In this document: positions 25,874-34,818 of the stretch, one piece after another
How positions within the stretch are numbered: position 1 is the stretch's first letter
How the letters are laid out: every line of letters starts with the position of its first letter
Source: Halomonas sp. QHL1
Lineage (GTDB): Bacteria; Pseudomonadota; Gammaproteobacteria; Pseudomonadales; Halomonadaceae
Direction of reading: 5' to 3'
Length of the DNA: 64,000 nucleotides
Assembly (NCBI RefSeq): GCF_001882345.1
Contig: NZ_MINL01000001.1
Location: forward strand, 3,915,852-3,979,851
The notes under the pieces: model-generated
What the model saw: the letters and a program-made list of their open reading frames with translations, nothing else
Told to the model about the DNA's origin: nothing
Databases searched by the model: none
Translations under genes and position numbers: made by a program

Positions 25874-26145
25874 CCAATCCATCATGGGCGCGACCGAAAA
25901 AAGTCGACCCCGATCTGCACTATTTTCTTTAAGTAAATTAGTCATTTAGTAACACTGTTGGCTGCACTGAATGCAGCCATATTGCCTCTTAAAAGCGTAA
26001 TTAACGCACCTGATGACCCAAATTGTACCAAGCAGTGTTAACAGCTAATGCCTAAAAAACCGGGTACACCTTGTGAGTTTTCCCACAGGTAGCGTGTTGT
26101 ATGCGCGCCATTGTACGTAAGAAAGGGCGCCCAGCACATAGCAGG
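25874..26145. repeat. Attachment-junction repeat, distal copy with dusA 5' fragment and integrase start
   Basis: Second copy of the 20769-21037 sequence in the same orientation. On the minus strand (25942 downward) it encodes the first 24 dusA codons (MTNLLKENSADRGRL, then SVAPMMDW) and then stops, so it is a displaced dusA 5' end. On the plus strand, ATG 26101 encodes MRAIVRKKGRPAHS, the start of another integrase that loses similarity at once and ends near 26240. The differences from the first copy indicate two independent integrations rather than a recent duplication. No intact gene lies in 25811-26293. Confidence 0.8.
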
Positions 26146-26240
26146 GTATATGCCACAGCGCTCAGAGCGTTGGTGTGGTTGGGGTGGAGTCGATCAGTTT
26201 GGGGAACAACTGTACCAATTGCTCAAGGTAATTTTGTTTA

Positions 26241-26270
26241 AATAAAACCCGGTCATGAAATGGCCGGGGT
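26241..26270 (-). terminator. Terminator of the 454-residue nuclease-like gene
   Basis: On the minus strand a stem pairs ACCCCGGCCAT with ATGACCGGGT (imperfect, with a bulge), loop TTC, followed by TTTTATTT. It lies about 25 bases beyond the stop of the minus-strand gene at 26294. Confidence 0.6.
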
Positions 26271-26293
26271 CTACATGGCTGGATTAAAACGGT

Positions 26294-27658
26294 TTACTCA
26301 TCATCAGGCGTAGTGACCTGCGCTTCTGTTTCTTCTTCAGGGTCTTCTTCAACGTGCTTAACACGTGGCGCTGGGGCTACCCAGGCTTTCAGGTATTGGC
26401 CTGCATAGCGATAGAAGTCTGGAACAATTTTTTCAAGATGCTCAATGAAAACGCGGTTGCCTGAGAATTTTCCGCCTAAGTCTAGTGATGTAAATACTTC
26501 AAAGTAAACAGGCAGTGAGTCTGTGTTTTCTGCATCTAAAATAACTGGATTTTGGCGTACTTCTTCAAGAGGCTTATCGGTATCCATGGCTTGTCCTTTG
26601 CGGATAGCCTTTACTCTAATTGCTGGCCCCTTTTCGCTAGTAGGTAATTGGCGGGTGAGCCAATTGATTTTTGCTGAGCTGCTTTTCTTATCTCTAGGTG
26701 CTTCAAGCCGCATGCTGCATGTGATCGATTTGCGCGCAATATCGACGGTGACCAGCAGGTCCGCAGCAGCATTAGGAATGGCAATAGTGCTGGAGAGAAG
26801 CTGCTCTGAAGCTAGTTTGTCACAATCATCAGTAAGGCGCTGCTTAGGATCATTACGGTGAGTTCGAGGAAGCTTAACTTCGACCTTTTCTCCGACCAAC
26901 GGCCACATTTGAAGGCAAAGCTCACGCTGTTCCTGGTGCCAACTACTGACTGTCTTTAATACCTCATCAGAGTTTTTGTTAAGTTTGGAGTTGTTAAAGG
27001 CGCTTTGTACCACCGTCTTCCACTCGGCGTTCATGCTGGTAAAGCCAGTTTTCCCACTACTTGGATCTTCTAAATACTTCACCACTTCATGCAGAATAAA
27101 CCTTTGATCCTGACTTTCTATTTTGTCCTGAGTTAAGAGCAGCTGAGCCATCGTAACGATGTACGTCCATGACCAGTGAAAAATCTCAACTGAGCGCAAG
27201 TTCTTCTTGGGAATGGAAACGGGATGGTGGGTTGGCAACGCTACAAACTGGTTGGTGATGGTTATAACAGCATCAATGCCGTGTTCTTTGGCTTGCTTGA
27301 TGTATTTTAGTAGCTGCTCTTCTCCGACGGTCTCACTGCCTACTTTTGCTTCGATCAGTGCATGCCATTTTTTACGTCCCGTATCTAGGACAATAAGGCC
27401 ATCAGGTCTGTCGTCGGGCCCCTTTTTTTTGGCCGGTGTTTCGTCTTTGAAAACTACCTCGGTCCAGGCTTCAAGCTTTGTACGCGCTCCAACGCGCAGA
27501 TTGATCGATTGAAGCATGGCTTTGCGGAATTCATATACCGACATGAGTGCTGCCAACAATATCGAGGTTGCTCGTTCCTCTTTTTTGCTGTCAGCCAGAG
27601 TGGGAATTAATCGAGCATATTTACCCTGTGATGTGTAATCGGGACGAGCTTCGCTCAT
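26294..27658 (-). CDS. Large protein with PD-(D/E)XK nuclease-like N-terminal domain
   Basis: A 454-residue protein, not recognised as a named family. The N-terminal third has KKEERATSILLAAL, then RPDGLIVLD (D86) and ALIEAKVGSE (E103-A-K105) followed by QLLKYIKQAKEHGIDAVITITN, the classic PD-(D/E)XK pattern with the downstream Q and K/Y helix of restriction-type nucleases. The C-terminal two thirds are a separate region with many basic patches and an acidic end (EEDPEEETEAQVTTPDDE). No signal peptide or membrane helix. It lies beyond the second attachment repeat, apparently the sole gene of a second island segment. A single-gene DNA defence role is plausible but unproven. Confidence 0.65.
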   Translation of the reverse strand: MSEARPDYTSQGKYARLIPTLADSKKEERATSILLAALMSVYEFRKAMLQSINLRVGARTKLEAWTEVVFKDETPAKKKGPDDRPDGLIVLDTGRKKWHALIEAKVGSETVGEEQLLKYIKQAKEHGIDAVITITNQFVALPTHHPVSIPKKNLRSVEIFHWSWTYIVTMAQLLLTQDKIESQDQRFILHEVVKYLEDPSSGKTGFTSMNAEWKTVVQSAFNNSKLNKNSDEVLKTVSSWHQEQRELCLQMWPLVGEKVEVKLPRTHRNDPKQRLTDDCDKLASEQLLSSTIAIPNAAADLLVTVDIARKSITCSMRLEAPRDKKSSSAKINWLTRQLPTSEKGPAIRVKAIRKGQAMDTDKPLEEVRQNPVILDAENTDSLPVYFEVFTSLDLGGKFSGNRVFIEHLEKIVPDFYRYAGQYLKAWVAPAPRVKHVEEDPEEETEAQVTTPDDE

Positions 27659-27771
27659 GTGAACTCCTGGATTATTTTTGGTTAATCAATCCACAAGAGC
27701 GAAATTTACTTCGATTGTCAATCAGAAGCTAAAAAGTGAAGGGTTATCCATACACGTGTGCACGGAGTAGC

Positions 27772-28578
27772 TCACGCCGTAAACACCGCATACACCATTT
27801 GCAGTGCCAACCCCATCAGCATAAAAGCGAATACCCGTTTGAGGAGTTTGACGGGTAGCCTATGCGCTAACTTTGCCCCAATGGGGGCGGTAAGAATACT
27901 GAAGGGTGCCATTAGCAGTAGCGCGGGCAGGTAAACGTAACCGAGTGCCGCACTGGGCAGCCCTTGGGTAGACCAGCCGTTGATGATGTAGCCAAGCGCC
28001 CCGGCAACGGCAATCGGTAGCCCCACGGCTGCAGAGGTGCCTATCGCTCGGGGTAGCTTGACGTTGCACCAAGTGAGGAAGGGCACTGTGAGTGAGCCAC
28101 CGCCGATGGCGACAAGCGCTGAAATGCCGCCGATGCCTAGGCCAACACCGCTGACGCCAAGAGGGCCGGGTAGGCCGCGGCTGGGTTTGGGCTTGATGTT
28201 TGCCAGCATCTGGAGCGACATTAGCACCATAAAGCAGGCGAAAAAGATGGCCAGGCCACGGGTGGGAATCAGCGCAGCAATAAAGGTCGCCAAAAAAGTG
28301 CCGATTAATATACCGGGTGTGATAAAGCGCACGATGTCCCAGCGAACCGCTCCGTGCCGGTGGTGGGAGAACAAGCTAGCGGTAGAGGCAGGAATGATGG
28401 CCGCCATGGCGGTGCCTAAGGCCAAGTGGGCAAGGTGCTCGTGGGGCACGCCTTGGAGTACGAAAAGGGAGGTGAGAATCGGCACCATAATGCCGCCACC
28501 ACCAATCCCCAATAACCCAGCCATCAAACCTACAAAACCGCCCAGTGCTACATAGGCCAACCACCAAATGATGTCCAA
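27772..28578 (-). CDS. TSUP-family (TauE/SafE) permease
   Basis: Predicted anion exporter or permease of the sulfite/sulfonate TSUP family. The 268 residues form about eight hydrophobic segments arranged as two repeats. Both repeats show the family glycine-rich motif: GLMAGLLGIGGGGIMVPIL near residue 18 and GIGGISALVAIGGGSLTVPFL near residue 150. The substrate could be sulfite, sulfonate, organosulfur compounds or C2 acids and cannot be read from sequence. It is the first core gene after the island region and stands alone. Confidence 0.88.
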   Translation of the reverse strand: MDIIWWLAYVALGGFVGLMAGLLGIGGGGIMVPILTSLFVLQGVPHEHLAHLALGTAMAAIIPASTASLFSHHRHGAVRWDIVRFITPGILIGTFLATFIAALIPTRGLAIFFACFMVLMSLQMLANIKPKPSRGLPGPLGVSGVGLGIGGISALVAIGGGSLTVPFLTWCNVKLPRAIGTSAAVGLPIAVAGALGYIINGWSTQGLPSAALGYVYLPALLLMAPFSILTAPIGAKLAHRLPVKLLKRVFAFMLMGLALQMVYAVFTA

Positions 28579-28722
28579 AGCCGCTGCTCCTAAAATGTCT
28601 TGTTAGCATGATAAGCACATTGTACCGGAAGCGGCGCCTGTAGCGGGGCCAAAACAAGTATTCCACTGTGGTGGCAGCTATGCAGTGGTAAGCTGCAGAA
28701 CAAGTAATATTTCGGAGTGTGT

Positions 28723-29319
28723 ATGCGCAATGTAATAAGCAGTGTTGGCGTGTTGATGATATCCGTTGCGCTATTGGCAGGCTGTGGCGAAACAGACGAG
28801 CCGAGTGAATCGGTGTCAACCGAAGAACAAACGTCGGCCCCTGAGCCGACAGCTGCCGAGACAGAAGTTGCCGAGGTGGAAGAAGTTGAGCCGCTTATCG
28901 TCGAGATAACGGCGCATGTATCGCTGCGCAGCGATCGACGTTTAATGGTGGAGGGTGAAAGCAATTTACCTGACGAGACGCTAGTGCAGATTATTGTCGA
29001 ACGCGAAATTAGCAGCGGGCGTTGGCGGGAGCGGACACGTGTAGAGAATGGAGTGTTTGCAGCGGGGCCTTTTGGCCCTGGTAGTGGCTTCCCCGATGGC
29101 GGCTATACAGTGCAGGTTGAGGTTTCCGAAGGCAGCGTGCAGCCGGAAGCCGTTCAGGCGCGTATTGGCCACGAGGGCCAGCACCTGGCAGGAGAGCTGG
29201 TAAGCCAATCCCGCCATGGGCTGGGCCAAGTGGCCACCTACTCACGACGCTTCTTGGTGGGGAGTGAGCCAAGACAAACGCGTGACCAGGTGGAGGTGCT
29301 AGAGAGTCCGGGGAGGTAG
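28723..29319 (+). CDS. Hypothetical lipoprotein
   Basis: Not recognised beyond its export signal. ATG 28723 gives a lipoprotein signal peptide with lipobox LLAGC (Cys near residue 20), followed by an acidic, Thr/Ser/Glu-rich linker (about 21-60). A beta-rich domain follows, with VEITAHVSLRSDRRLMVEG and GPFGPGSGFPDGGYTVQVEVSEG, resembling an immunoglobulin-like or intramolecular domain. GGAG at 28714-28717 precedes the ATG; GTG at 28717 is a less likely start. Probably anchored in the outer membrane. Confidence 0.7.
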   Translation: MRNVISSVGVLMISVALLAGCGETDEPSESVSTEEQTSAPEPTAAETEVAEVEEVEPLIVEITAHVSLRSDRRLMVEGESNLPDETLVQIIVEREISSGRWRERTRVENGVFAAGPFGPGSGFPDGGYTVQVEVSEGSVQPEAVQARIGHEGQHLAGELVSQSRHGLGQVATYSRRFLVGSEPRQTRDQVEVLESPGR

Positions 29320-29324
29320 ACGCT

Positions 29325-29849
29325 TTAGGCAGGATGCCAATGGGCTAACAGTATTGCATGAATCGAAGTATCGCTCGGGGCTTTGGCGAAGTGCTCAATG
29401 ACGAAACGATCGTCGCGTTGCACTACATAGTGCCCCGCTTTGTGAAACACATGAGTCGGCCCGAGCAGCAGCAGGTCACCAGCGTTAACTGGCGAAAAGT
29501 CTGTATCTTTGCCTGGTGTTGCCATCACGCACGGTGCTTTCCAGTCGATGTTCAGCGGCAGGTGACTGGGCACTTTAATGGTCGTTGCCTGTACCTGTTC
29601 CCAGGGGAGGGGTCCAGTGTGGGTCAACGTCAATAGCTCGGGGGCGCTATCACCTTCCAATAGAGTTGCTAGGGAGCAGTCGAGGGCATCAGCGAGCGCA
29701 ACAAGGCGTTCGTGACCGATCTGTTTGATCGCCCCAGACTCCCAATAAGAAATGGTGACATCTGACACGCCAACTTTGCGTGCAAGGGCAGCCTTATTAA
29801 GCTTGGCCCTAAGCCGCAGTTGCTTGATCCGTGAGCCTAGCGATTCCAT
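29325..29849 (-). CDS. XRE-family regulator with S24-like C-terminal domain
   Basis: A 174-residue protein with an N-terminal Cro/CI helix-turn-helix (about 5-58: LGSRIKQLRLRAKLNKAALA, then VSDVTISYWESG) and a C-terminal beta-rich domain (about 85-170: VNAGDLLLLGPTH, HYVVQRDDRFVIEHF) like a peptidase-S24/LexA-type sensor. No clear Ser/Lys catalytic dyad was found. ATG 29849 (MESLGSRIKQ) follows AGGAAG and is preferred over the ATG nine codons upstream. The target is unknown. It lies convergent with the lipoprotein gene with a 5-base gap. Confidence 0.8.
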   Translation of the reverse strand: MESLGSRIKQLRLRAKLNKAALARKVGVSDVTISYWESGAIKQIGHERLVALADALDCSLATLLEGDSAPELLTLTHTGPLPWEQVQATTIKVPSHLPLNIDWKAPCVMATPGKDTDFSPVNAGDLLLLGPTHVFHKAGHYVVQRDDRFVIEHFAKAPSDTSIHAILLAHWHPA

Positions 29850-30113
29850 TTCGTCTTCCTGATGATGAGCTAACAAGCTCGTTGAATGTCTTCCACTATA
29901 ATAGTTCTCTCTAATATAGATAGTGGCGCTATTTACATACGTTATTGGCCTGTCTGAAGCTTGGGGTATGCGCCCAAGGTGTTGCTACAGAGCCATACTA
30001 AGCGATTGTGCTTTAACGCGCATTAGTGGACAAATAACGTTGAGTTAATTTCTCTGACGCTTTCTTCCGCTAGTTGTTCCCTGCGGGACGCTGTTGGTTA
30101 CGCCTAAGGTGCG

Positions 30114-30119
30114 TATAAT
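30114..30119 (+). promoter_or_regulatory. gltX promoter -10
   Basis: A perfect TATAAT lies 34 bases before the gltX start. The corresponding -35 region (about 30091-30097, CTGTTGG) is a poor match. The predicted leader is short, about 27 bases. Confidence 0.45.
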
Positions 30120-30152
30120 ATCGCCATGCATTTTTGCCAATAGGACGTTTTC

Positions 30153-31637
30153 ATGACCGTACGTACTCGCATCGCACCTTCTCCAACCGGTGATCCCCAC
30201 GTTGGTACGGCCTATATCGCGCTTTTTAACCTCTGTTTTGCGCGTCAGCATGGCGGCCAATTTATTCTGCGTATTGAAGACACTGATCGGGTGCGCTCTA
30301 CGCCTGAGTCGGAACAGATGATTCTCGATTCGCTAAGTTGGTTGGGTCTGGAGTGGGATGAAGGCCCGGATGTTGGTGGCCCCTACGGCCCATATCGGCA
30401 AAGCGAGCGGGGCGATATTTATGCTCAATACGCCCAACAGCTGTTGGATGCTGGGCATGCGTTTAAGTGTTATCGCACCAGTGAAGAGCTGGATGAATTG
30501 CGTGAAACCCGCAAAGCCGCAGGCCTGCACCTGGCATTGAAGCCCACTGATTTAGCGCTGGAAAGCCAAGAGCAAGCACGCCGTGAGCAGGAAGACTGGC
30601 CTTACGTGGTGCGCATGAACGTGCCCGCCGAAGGCGTTTGTGTGGTCAATGACATGTTGCGCGGTACGATTGAAGTGGAGTGGGCGCAGGTGGACGCGCA
30701 AATACTGCTTAAATCAGACGGTATGCCCACTTATCATCTAGCCAATGTGGTCGACGATCACCTCATGGCGATTACTCATGTACTGCGTGGTGAAGAGTGG
30801 ATTAACTCAGCACCAAAGCACCAACTGCTATATGAGTATTTTGGTTGGGAAATGCCGCAACTTTGCCATATGCCGCTGCTGCGCAACCCGGACAAGTCCA
30901 AACTTTCTAAGCGCAAAAACCCGACTTCCATCAATTACTATCGTCGGATGGGTTTTTTACCCCAGGCCGTTACCAACTATTTGGGGCGGATGGGGTGGTC
31001 GATGCCCGATGAGCGCGAGAAATTCAGCCTCCAGGAAATGATGGCGGAATTCGATGTTCAGCGCGTCTCGTTAGGTGGCCCGGTATTTGACCTGGAGAAA
31101 CTGACGTGGCTGAACGGTGTTTATATCCGTGAAGATCTGGACGACGATGCACTGTTGAGTGCACTGCGCGACTGGGCCTTCAATGAAGCCTATGTTAAGC
31201 AGATACTTCCGCAGGTAAGGCCGCGGGTGGAAACGCTCTCCCAGGTAATGCCGCTGGCAGGGCACTTCTTCTCGGGTCTTCCGACGCTAACAAAAGAATC
31301 GTTTGAAAGCGTGAAGCTTGAGGAAGAAGAGCTGGTCAAGCTGCTTCAGTTCCTTGTCTGGCGGTTCGAGGGCGTTTCAGCTTGGAATAAAGAGTCGCTG
31401 CTGAGCGAAGTTAAGCTGCTGGCCGAGCACTTTGATTTAAAAATGAAAGTGTTCCTGGCGCCAGTATTTATTGCCATTACCGGCAGCACGTCCAGTACCT
31501 CAGTGATGGACGCCATGGCAATTCTTGGCTCTGACGTTACCCGGGCGCGGCTGCGTAGTGCGATAGAGGTGTTAGGCGGCGTTTCTAAAAAACAGGCGAA
31601 GCGCTTTGAAAAAGAGTACCGGGAAATAGCTTCTTGA
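30153..31637 (+). CDS. gltX: Glutamate-tRNA ligase
   Basis: Class I synthetase charging tRNA-Glu. The 494-residue length is normal. The HIGH-type signature appears as [13 protein letters not shown] at the N-terminus, the ATP-binding KMSKS-type motif as KLSKRKNP near residue 253, and the C-terminal anticodon-binding helical domain follows. It is transcribed just upstream of, and separated by a terminator from, a tRNA-Ala/tRNA-Glu pair, so the enzyme gene and its substrate tRNA gene are neighbours. Confidence 0.97.
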   Translation: MTVRTRIAPSPTGDPHVGTAYIALFNLCFARQHGGQFILRIEDTDRVRSTPESEQMILDSLSWLGLEWDEGPDVGGPYGPYRQSERGDIYAQYAQQLLDAGHAFKCYRTSEELDELRETRKAAGLHLALKPTDLALESQEQARREQEDWPYVVRMNVPAEGVCVVNDMLRGTIEVEWAQVDAQILLKSDGMPTYHLANVVDDHLMAITHVLRGEEWINSAPKHQLLYEYFGWEMPQLCHMPLLRNPDKSKLSKRKNPTSINYYRRMGFLPQAVTNYLGRMGWSMPDEREKFSLQEMMAEFDVQRVSLGGPVFDLEKLTWLNGVYIREDLDDDALLSALRDWAFNEAYVKQILPQVRPRVETLSQVMPLAGHFFSGLPTLTKESFESVKLEEEELVKLLQFLVWRFEGVSAWNKESLLSEVKLLAEHFDLKMKVFLAPVFIAITGSTSSTSVMDAMAILGSDVTRARLRSAIEVLGGVSKKQAKRFEKEYREIAS

Positions 31638-31693
31638 AAAAAGCTTCGTGAAATAGCTTAGTAAAATCAGCTAATCACAATTGATATAGCGTT

Positions 31694-31730
31694 AACGCCA
31701 ATTTCTTATCTTTAGGGAATTGGCGTTTTT
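31694..31730 (+). terminator. Rho-independent terminator of gltX
   Basis: A 10-bp perfect stem AACGCCAATT / AATTGGCGTT with a 14-base loop runs into a five-T tract, 56 bases after the gltX stop. Confidence 0.85.
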
Positions 31731-31734
31731 CATG

Positions 31735-31763
31735 TTGACGAAGGTCAGCGGAATCAGTATTAT
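31735..31763 (+). promoter_or_regulatory. Sigma-70 promoter of the tRNA operon
   Basis: TTGACG, a 17-base spacer and TATTAT, followed by a GC-rich discriminator (ACGCTCC). This layout is typical of stable-RNA promoters under stringent control. The start would be near 31770, about 16 bases before tRNA-Ala. Confidence 0.8.
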
Positions 31764-31785
31764 ACGCTCCGTCTTCGCGACATGT

Positions 31786-31861
31786 GGGGCCTTAGCTCAG
31801 CTGGGAGAGCGCAACACTGGCAGTGTTGAGGTCAGCGGTTCGATCCCGCTAGGCTCCACCA
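31786..31861 (+). tRNA. tRNA-Ala(GGC)
   Basis: A 76-base cloverleaf with encoded CCA. The acceptor stem GGGGCCT / AGGCTCC contains the G3-U70 wobble that identifies alanine tRNA. The anticodon loop CTGGCAG between stems CAACA and TGTTG gives anticodon GGC, and the T loop is TTCGATC. Confidence 0.98.
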
Positions 31862-31895
31862 ATCAGTAACCCTTTCGCGAAGCGGCTTGATATAC

Positions 31896-31971
31896 GTCCC
31901 ATTCGTCTAGTGGTCTAGGACACCGCCCTTTCACGGCGGTAACAGGGGTTCGAACCCCCTATGGGACGCCA
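31896..31971 (+). tRNA. tRNA-Glu(UUC)
   Basis: A 76-base cloverleaf with encoded CCA (GCCA end). The acceptor stem is GTCCCAT / ATGGGAC. The anticodon loop CTTTCAC between CCGCC and GGCGG gives anticodon UUC, and the T arm is GGGGTTCGAACCCC. It follows tRNA-Ala by 34 bases and is co-transcribed. Confidence 0.98.
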
Positions 31972-32608
31972 CTACTTCAGTATCCTTCCTAATCGTTTAT
32001 TTCTCTAGCAATGAGCTCCTCTCATCTGCTGGTTTTTTGTATTCCTGACGTTCACAAAAGAGCTACAAATCGCCATTTTTTGGACGATTTTGTGCTTGAC
32101 TTGTCCACTTTTGTTAATCTGTTTTCAAGGTTGTGCACAACCCCTTGTTGTTGACGTAAAAAATCTTTAACAGAACTTAAAATGTTTAAAAACAAAGACT
32201 TATCGTAGATCAAAAAATGACCAATTTAAGGCTGACCCAGTGCCCATGGCGATTTCGGGACGTTTTAAAGTGGTTGTGAACAGGGTTATCCACAGATAGT
32301 GTGGAAAACCCTATTCAATATCCAAAAGCAGAAAAGTCAAGTGTTATTAGGGCCCGCTTAGGCATTTTTAATGGTAGCGATATGGGCGAAAGAGTGATTC
32401 AAAAGGGGGAGAGTGAAGCGCTATCGAACGGAACCCATCGGCTGACGGCTTTACTATCGCATCAACCTGTATTCAGGTCAGCAGGCCCAAAGGGGGTGGC
32501 CTGGTAGGCAGCGAGCTGACTAGAAGCATCTAAGGCGCAGTGGCATGATCGTTGGTGTGTGGTGGTGCGTTGATGGTCCAAGAGGCTGGGGGTTAATCAG
32601 CCATACGC
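31972..32608. other. Long non-coding gap with DnaA-box-like sites and a palindrome
   Basis: About 640 bases without a convincing gene. The left half (about 32080-32220) is AT-rich. DnaA-box-like 9-mers are TTGTCCACT (32101), TTGTGCACA within a palindrome (32131-32140), a perfect TTATCCACA (32286-32294) and, inverted, TTTTCCACA (32300-32308). The last two form a 29-base near-palindrome GGGTT-A-TCCACA / TGTGGA-A-AACCC (32283-32311) with a 5-base loop. It could be a DnaA-binding or titration site. The short frame at 32301-32507 is not supported by codon use. Confidence 0.5.
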
Positions 32609-32634
32609 AAAAGGCCACCCTAAGGTGGCCTTTG
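32609..32634 (-). terminator. Terminator of gltA
   Basis: A perfect 10-bp stem AAAGGCCACC / GGTGGCCTTT with loop CTAA, with T-rich flanks read from the minus strand, about 20 bases beyond the gltA stop. Confidence 0.8.
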
Positions 32635-32652
32635 ATCAAGCGGGGTGTTGAT

Positions 32653-33939
32653 TTATTTTTTCGGGTAGTCGCGCTGGTCGTGGCCAATGTACAGCTGACG
32701 CGGACGGCCGATTTTATAGCTTTCGCTAAGCATCTCATGCCAATGAGAGATCCAGCCAATGGTGCGCGATACCGCGAAGATCACGGTGAACATATTGGTT
32801 GGGATACCCATCGCTTTTAGGATGATGCCCGAATAGAAGTCTACGTTCGGGTATAGCTTACGCTCGATGAAGTACTCGTCTTCAAGGGCAATCTGCTCAA
32901 GACGTTTGGCGATTTTAAGCTGCGGGTCATCGGCCATGCCGAGTTCTGCAAGTACTTCGTCGCAGGTCTCTTTCATTACCTTGGCGCGTGGATCGAAGTT
33001 GCGATATACGCGGTGGCCAAAGCCCATCAGCTTGAACGGGTCGTCTTTATCCTTGGCTTTATCAACAAAGCGCTGGATGTTCTCTTCGGAGTCTTCGCCG
33101 ATCTCGTCGAGCATCGCCAGAACGGCTTCGTTGGCACCGCCGTGAGCGGGGCCCCAAAGTGCCGCGATACCTGCGCTGATACAGGCGAACGGGTTGGCAC
33201 CCGTGGAGCCTGCCAGGCGTACCGTCGAGGTAGAGGCGTTCTGCTCGTGATCCGCATGCAGCATAAAGATGCGGTCCATGGCTTTCGCGTATACCGGGTT
33301 GATTTTGTACTCTTCGCACGGGTTGCTGAACATCATGTAGAGGAAGTTCTCTGCATAAGTCAGGTCGTTGCGCGGGTAGTTAAACGGCTGGCCGACATTA
33401 TATTTATGCGACATTGCTGCCAGCGTCGGCATTTTAGCAATCAGACGGATCGCGCTGATCACACGGTCTTCTTCTTGAGTGATGTCCATGTGGTCATGGT
33501 AGAAGGCCGCTAAGCCACCCACTACACCACACAAAATAGACATCGGGTGCGCATCGCGGCGGAACCCTTTAAAGAAGTTGTTGATCTGATCGTGAACCAT
33601 GGTGTGGTTACGAATGCGCGATTCAAAATCCGCGTACTGCTCGTCGTTGGGTAGCTCACCAAACAGCAGGGTGTAGCACACTTCAACGAAGTTAGACTCT
33701 TTGGCCAGTTGATCAATCGGGTAGCCGCGGTGTAGCAGCACGCCCTTGCCACCATCAATATAAGTGATGGCAGACTGGCAGGAAGAGGTGGCCATAAAGC
33801 CGGGGTCGTAGGTGAACAGGCCTTCAGCGCCTAAGCCGCGTACGTCGATGACGTCGGGGCCAAGTGTGCCGGAATACATTGGTAGATCGATCGGGTTATC
33901 CAGACCGTCTACCGTCAATGTCGCTTTCCTGTCAGCCAT
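32653..33939 (-). CDS. gltA: Citrate synthase, type II
   Basis: Condenses acetyl-CoA and oxaloacetate to citrate. The 428 residues match the hexameric, NADH-sensitive type of Gram-negative bacteria. The catalytic residues are in [13 protein letters not shown] (His), [14 protein letters not shown] (His) and [14 protein letters not shown] (Asp). The N-terminal regulatory beta domain ([13 protein letters not shown]) is present. A very strong ribosome site (AAAGGAGG) precedes the start. The gene is divergent from the sdh-suc operon, the usual proteobacterial arrangement. Confidence 0.98.
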   Translation of the reverse strand: MADRKATLTVDGLDNPIDLPMYSGTLGPDVIDVRGLGAEGLFTYDPGFMATSSCQSAITYIDGGKGVLLHRGYPIDQLAKESNFVEVCYTLLFGELPNDEQYADFESRIRNHTMVHDQINNFFKGFRRDAHPMSILCGVVGGLAAFYHDHMDITQEEDRVISAIRLIAKMPTLAAMSHKYNVGQPFNYPRNDLTYAENFLYMMFSNPCEEYKINPVYAKAMDRIFMLHADHEQNASTSTVRLAGSTGANPFACISAGIAALWGPAHGGANEAVLAMLDEIGEDSEENIQRFVDKAKDKDDPFKLMGFGHRVYRNFDPRAKVMKETCDEVLAELGMADDPQLKIAKRLEQIALEDEYFIERKLYPNVDFYSGIILKAMGIPTNMFTVIFAVSRTIGWISHWHEMLSESYKIGRPRQLYIGHDQRDYPKK

Positions 33940-34014
33940 GCTGGCCTCCTTTCGAATTCGGGTTGGGACGTAAAGTCATTGCTGCGCATACCGCGCCGGC
34001 GAAAAGGCTTGCCC

Positions 34015-34042
34015 ACTATAGAAGTGTGCGACATTTTGTCAA
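34015..34042 (-). promoter_or_regulatory. Sigma-70 promoter of gltA
   Basis: On the minus strand a perfect -35 TTGACA, a 16-base spacer and -10 TATAGT. The start near 34008 gives a leader of about 70 bases. Confidence 0.8.
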
Positions 34043-34428
34043 TTAGCCTAAACGCTAGCCACAGGTTGTACAAATATTGTTGTTATGAATAATTTTTGTA
34101 TATGATGAGAAAGCCTACATTATGGCGAAACGCCAGAGGGTTGACGATAGGCTAATATGATATGTTAACAGGCTTAGCAAGTTGCTAATCTACTGTCACT
34201 ATAACCATGCTGCAGCGCAAAATCGACTCAGGAAGAAGACAATTTTCTTGCACCATAGTCGAGTTAGACCTGAGTTCGGTTTGTAAGCGAGGGCGAAGGT
34301 TCTTATAATCCACGGCGCGCGACCGGCAGGTAGGTGGTCGTGCCCGACTTGGCAACGGCCGAGCCCCTTCCAGCAACCACCGCCCGCTCGGGCCATGCCC
34401 GACCTGTCGCAGAGCGGGCCAAGAGAGT
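34043..34428 (+). promoter_or_regulatory. sdhC upstream region with structured leader
   Basis: The gap upstream of sdhC holds an AT-rich part (about 34060-34260) with a possible -35 TTGACG at 34141, then a GC-rich stretch. In the latter GCCCGCTC (34382-34389) and GAGCGGGC (34412-34419) form a perfect 8-bp stem enclosing a CGAC/GTCG mini-hairpin, ending just before the sdhC ribosome site AAGAGAG. Such a leader could affect sdh translation or be a small-RNA target. No gene is seen here. Confidence 0.4.
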
Positions 34429-34818
34429 GTGTACAAAGCCGTGAATAGCAAACGACCCGTAAACCTAGACCTTACTACGATACATTTCCCACTGCCGGCG
34501 CTGACGTCGATCACACACCGTATCACCGGTGTCATCCTGTTCGTTGGCCTGATCTTCGCTTTTTGGGCGCTGGGTAAATCCTTGTCATCTCCTGCGGGTT
34601 TCGACGCCGTTAGCGATGCGCTGGCCAATAACTTCTTGGCTAAGTTGATTGCTTGGGGGCTGTTATCCGCACTGGCATTTCACTTTGTAGCAGGTATCAA
34701 GCACCTGTTAATGGATGCCGATATTGGGGTAACCCTTGAGGGTGGCGTTAAAAAAGCGCAGATCACTGTCGTGGTCAGTGCCGTTCTGATTATTCTGGCA
34801 GGAGTTTGGGTATGGTAA
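34429..34818 (+). CDS. sdhC: Succinate dehydrogenase cytochrome b556 subunit
   Basis: Membrane anchor of complex II that binds heme b and ubiquinone. A 129-residue protein with three membrane helices. The N-terminal RPVNLDL, SITHRITGVILF (quinone-site Ser and Arg) and heme-ligand His in AFHFVAGIKHLLMD are present. GTG 34429 gives the N-terminus VYKAVNSKRPVNLDL, similar to pseudomonad SdhC; GTG 34441 is an alternative. First gene of the sdhCDAB-sucAB-lpd-sucCD run. Confidence 0.95.
   Translation: MYKAVNSKRPVNLDLTTIHFPLPALTSITHRITGVILFVGLIFAFWALGKSLSSPAGFDAVSDALANNFLAKLIAWGLLSALAFHFVAGIKHLLMDADIGVTLEGGVKKAQITVVVSAVLIILAGVWVW

Noticed and set aside
26101..26241. Small protein starting MRAIVRKKGRPAHS
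   Set aside because: Only the first dozen codons match the integrase; the remainder is out-of-frame debris, so it is treated as part of the attachment repeat.
31972..32608. Chromosomal replication origin oriC
   Set aside because: Only one perfect DnaA box and no dnaA, dnaN, gyrB, rnpA or gidA gene nearby; not enough to call an origin.
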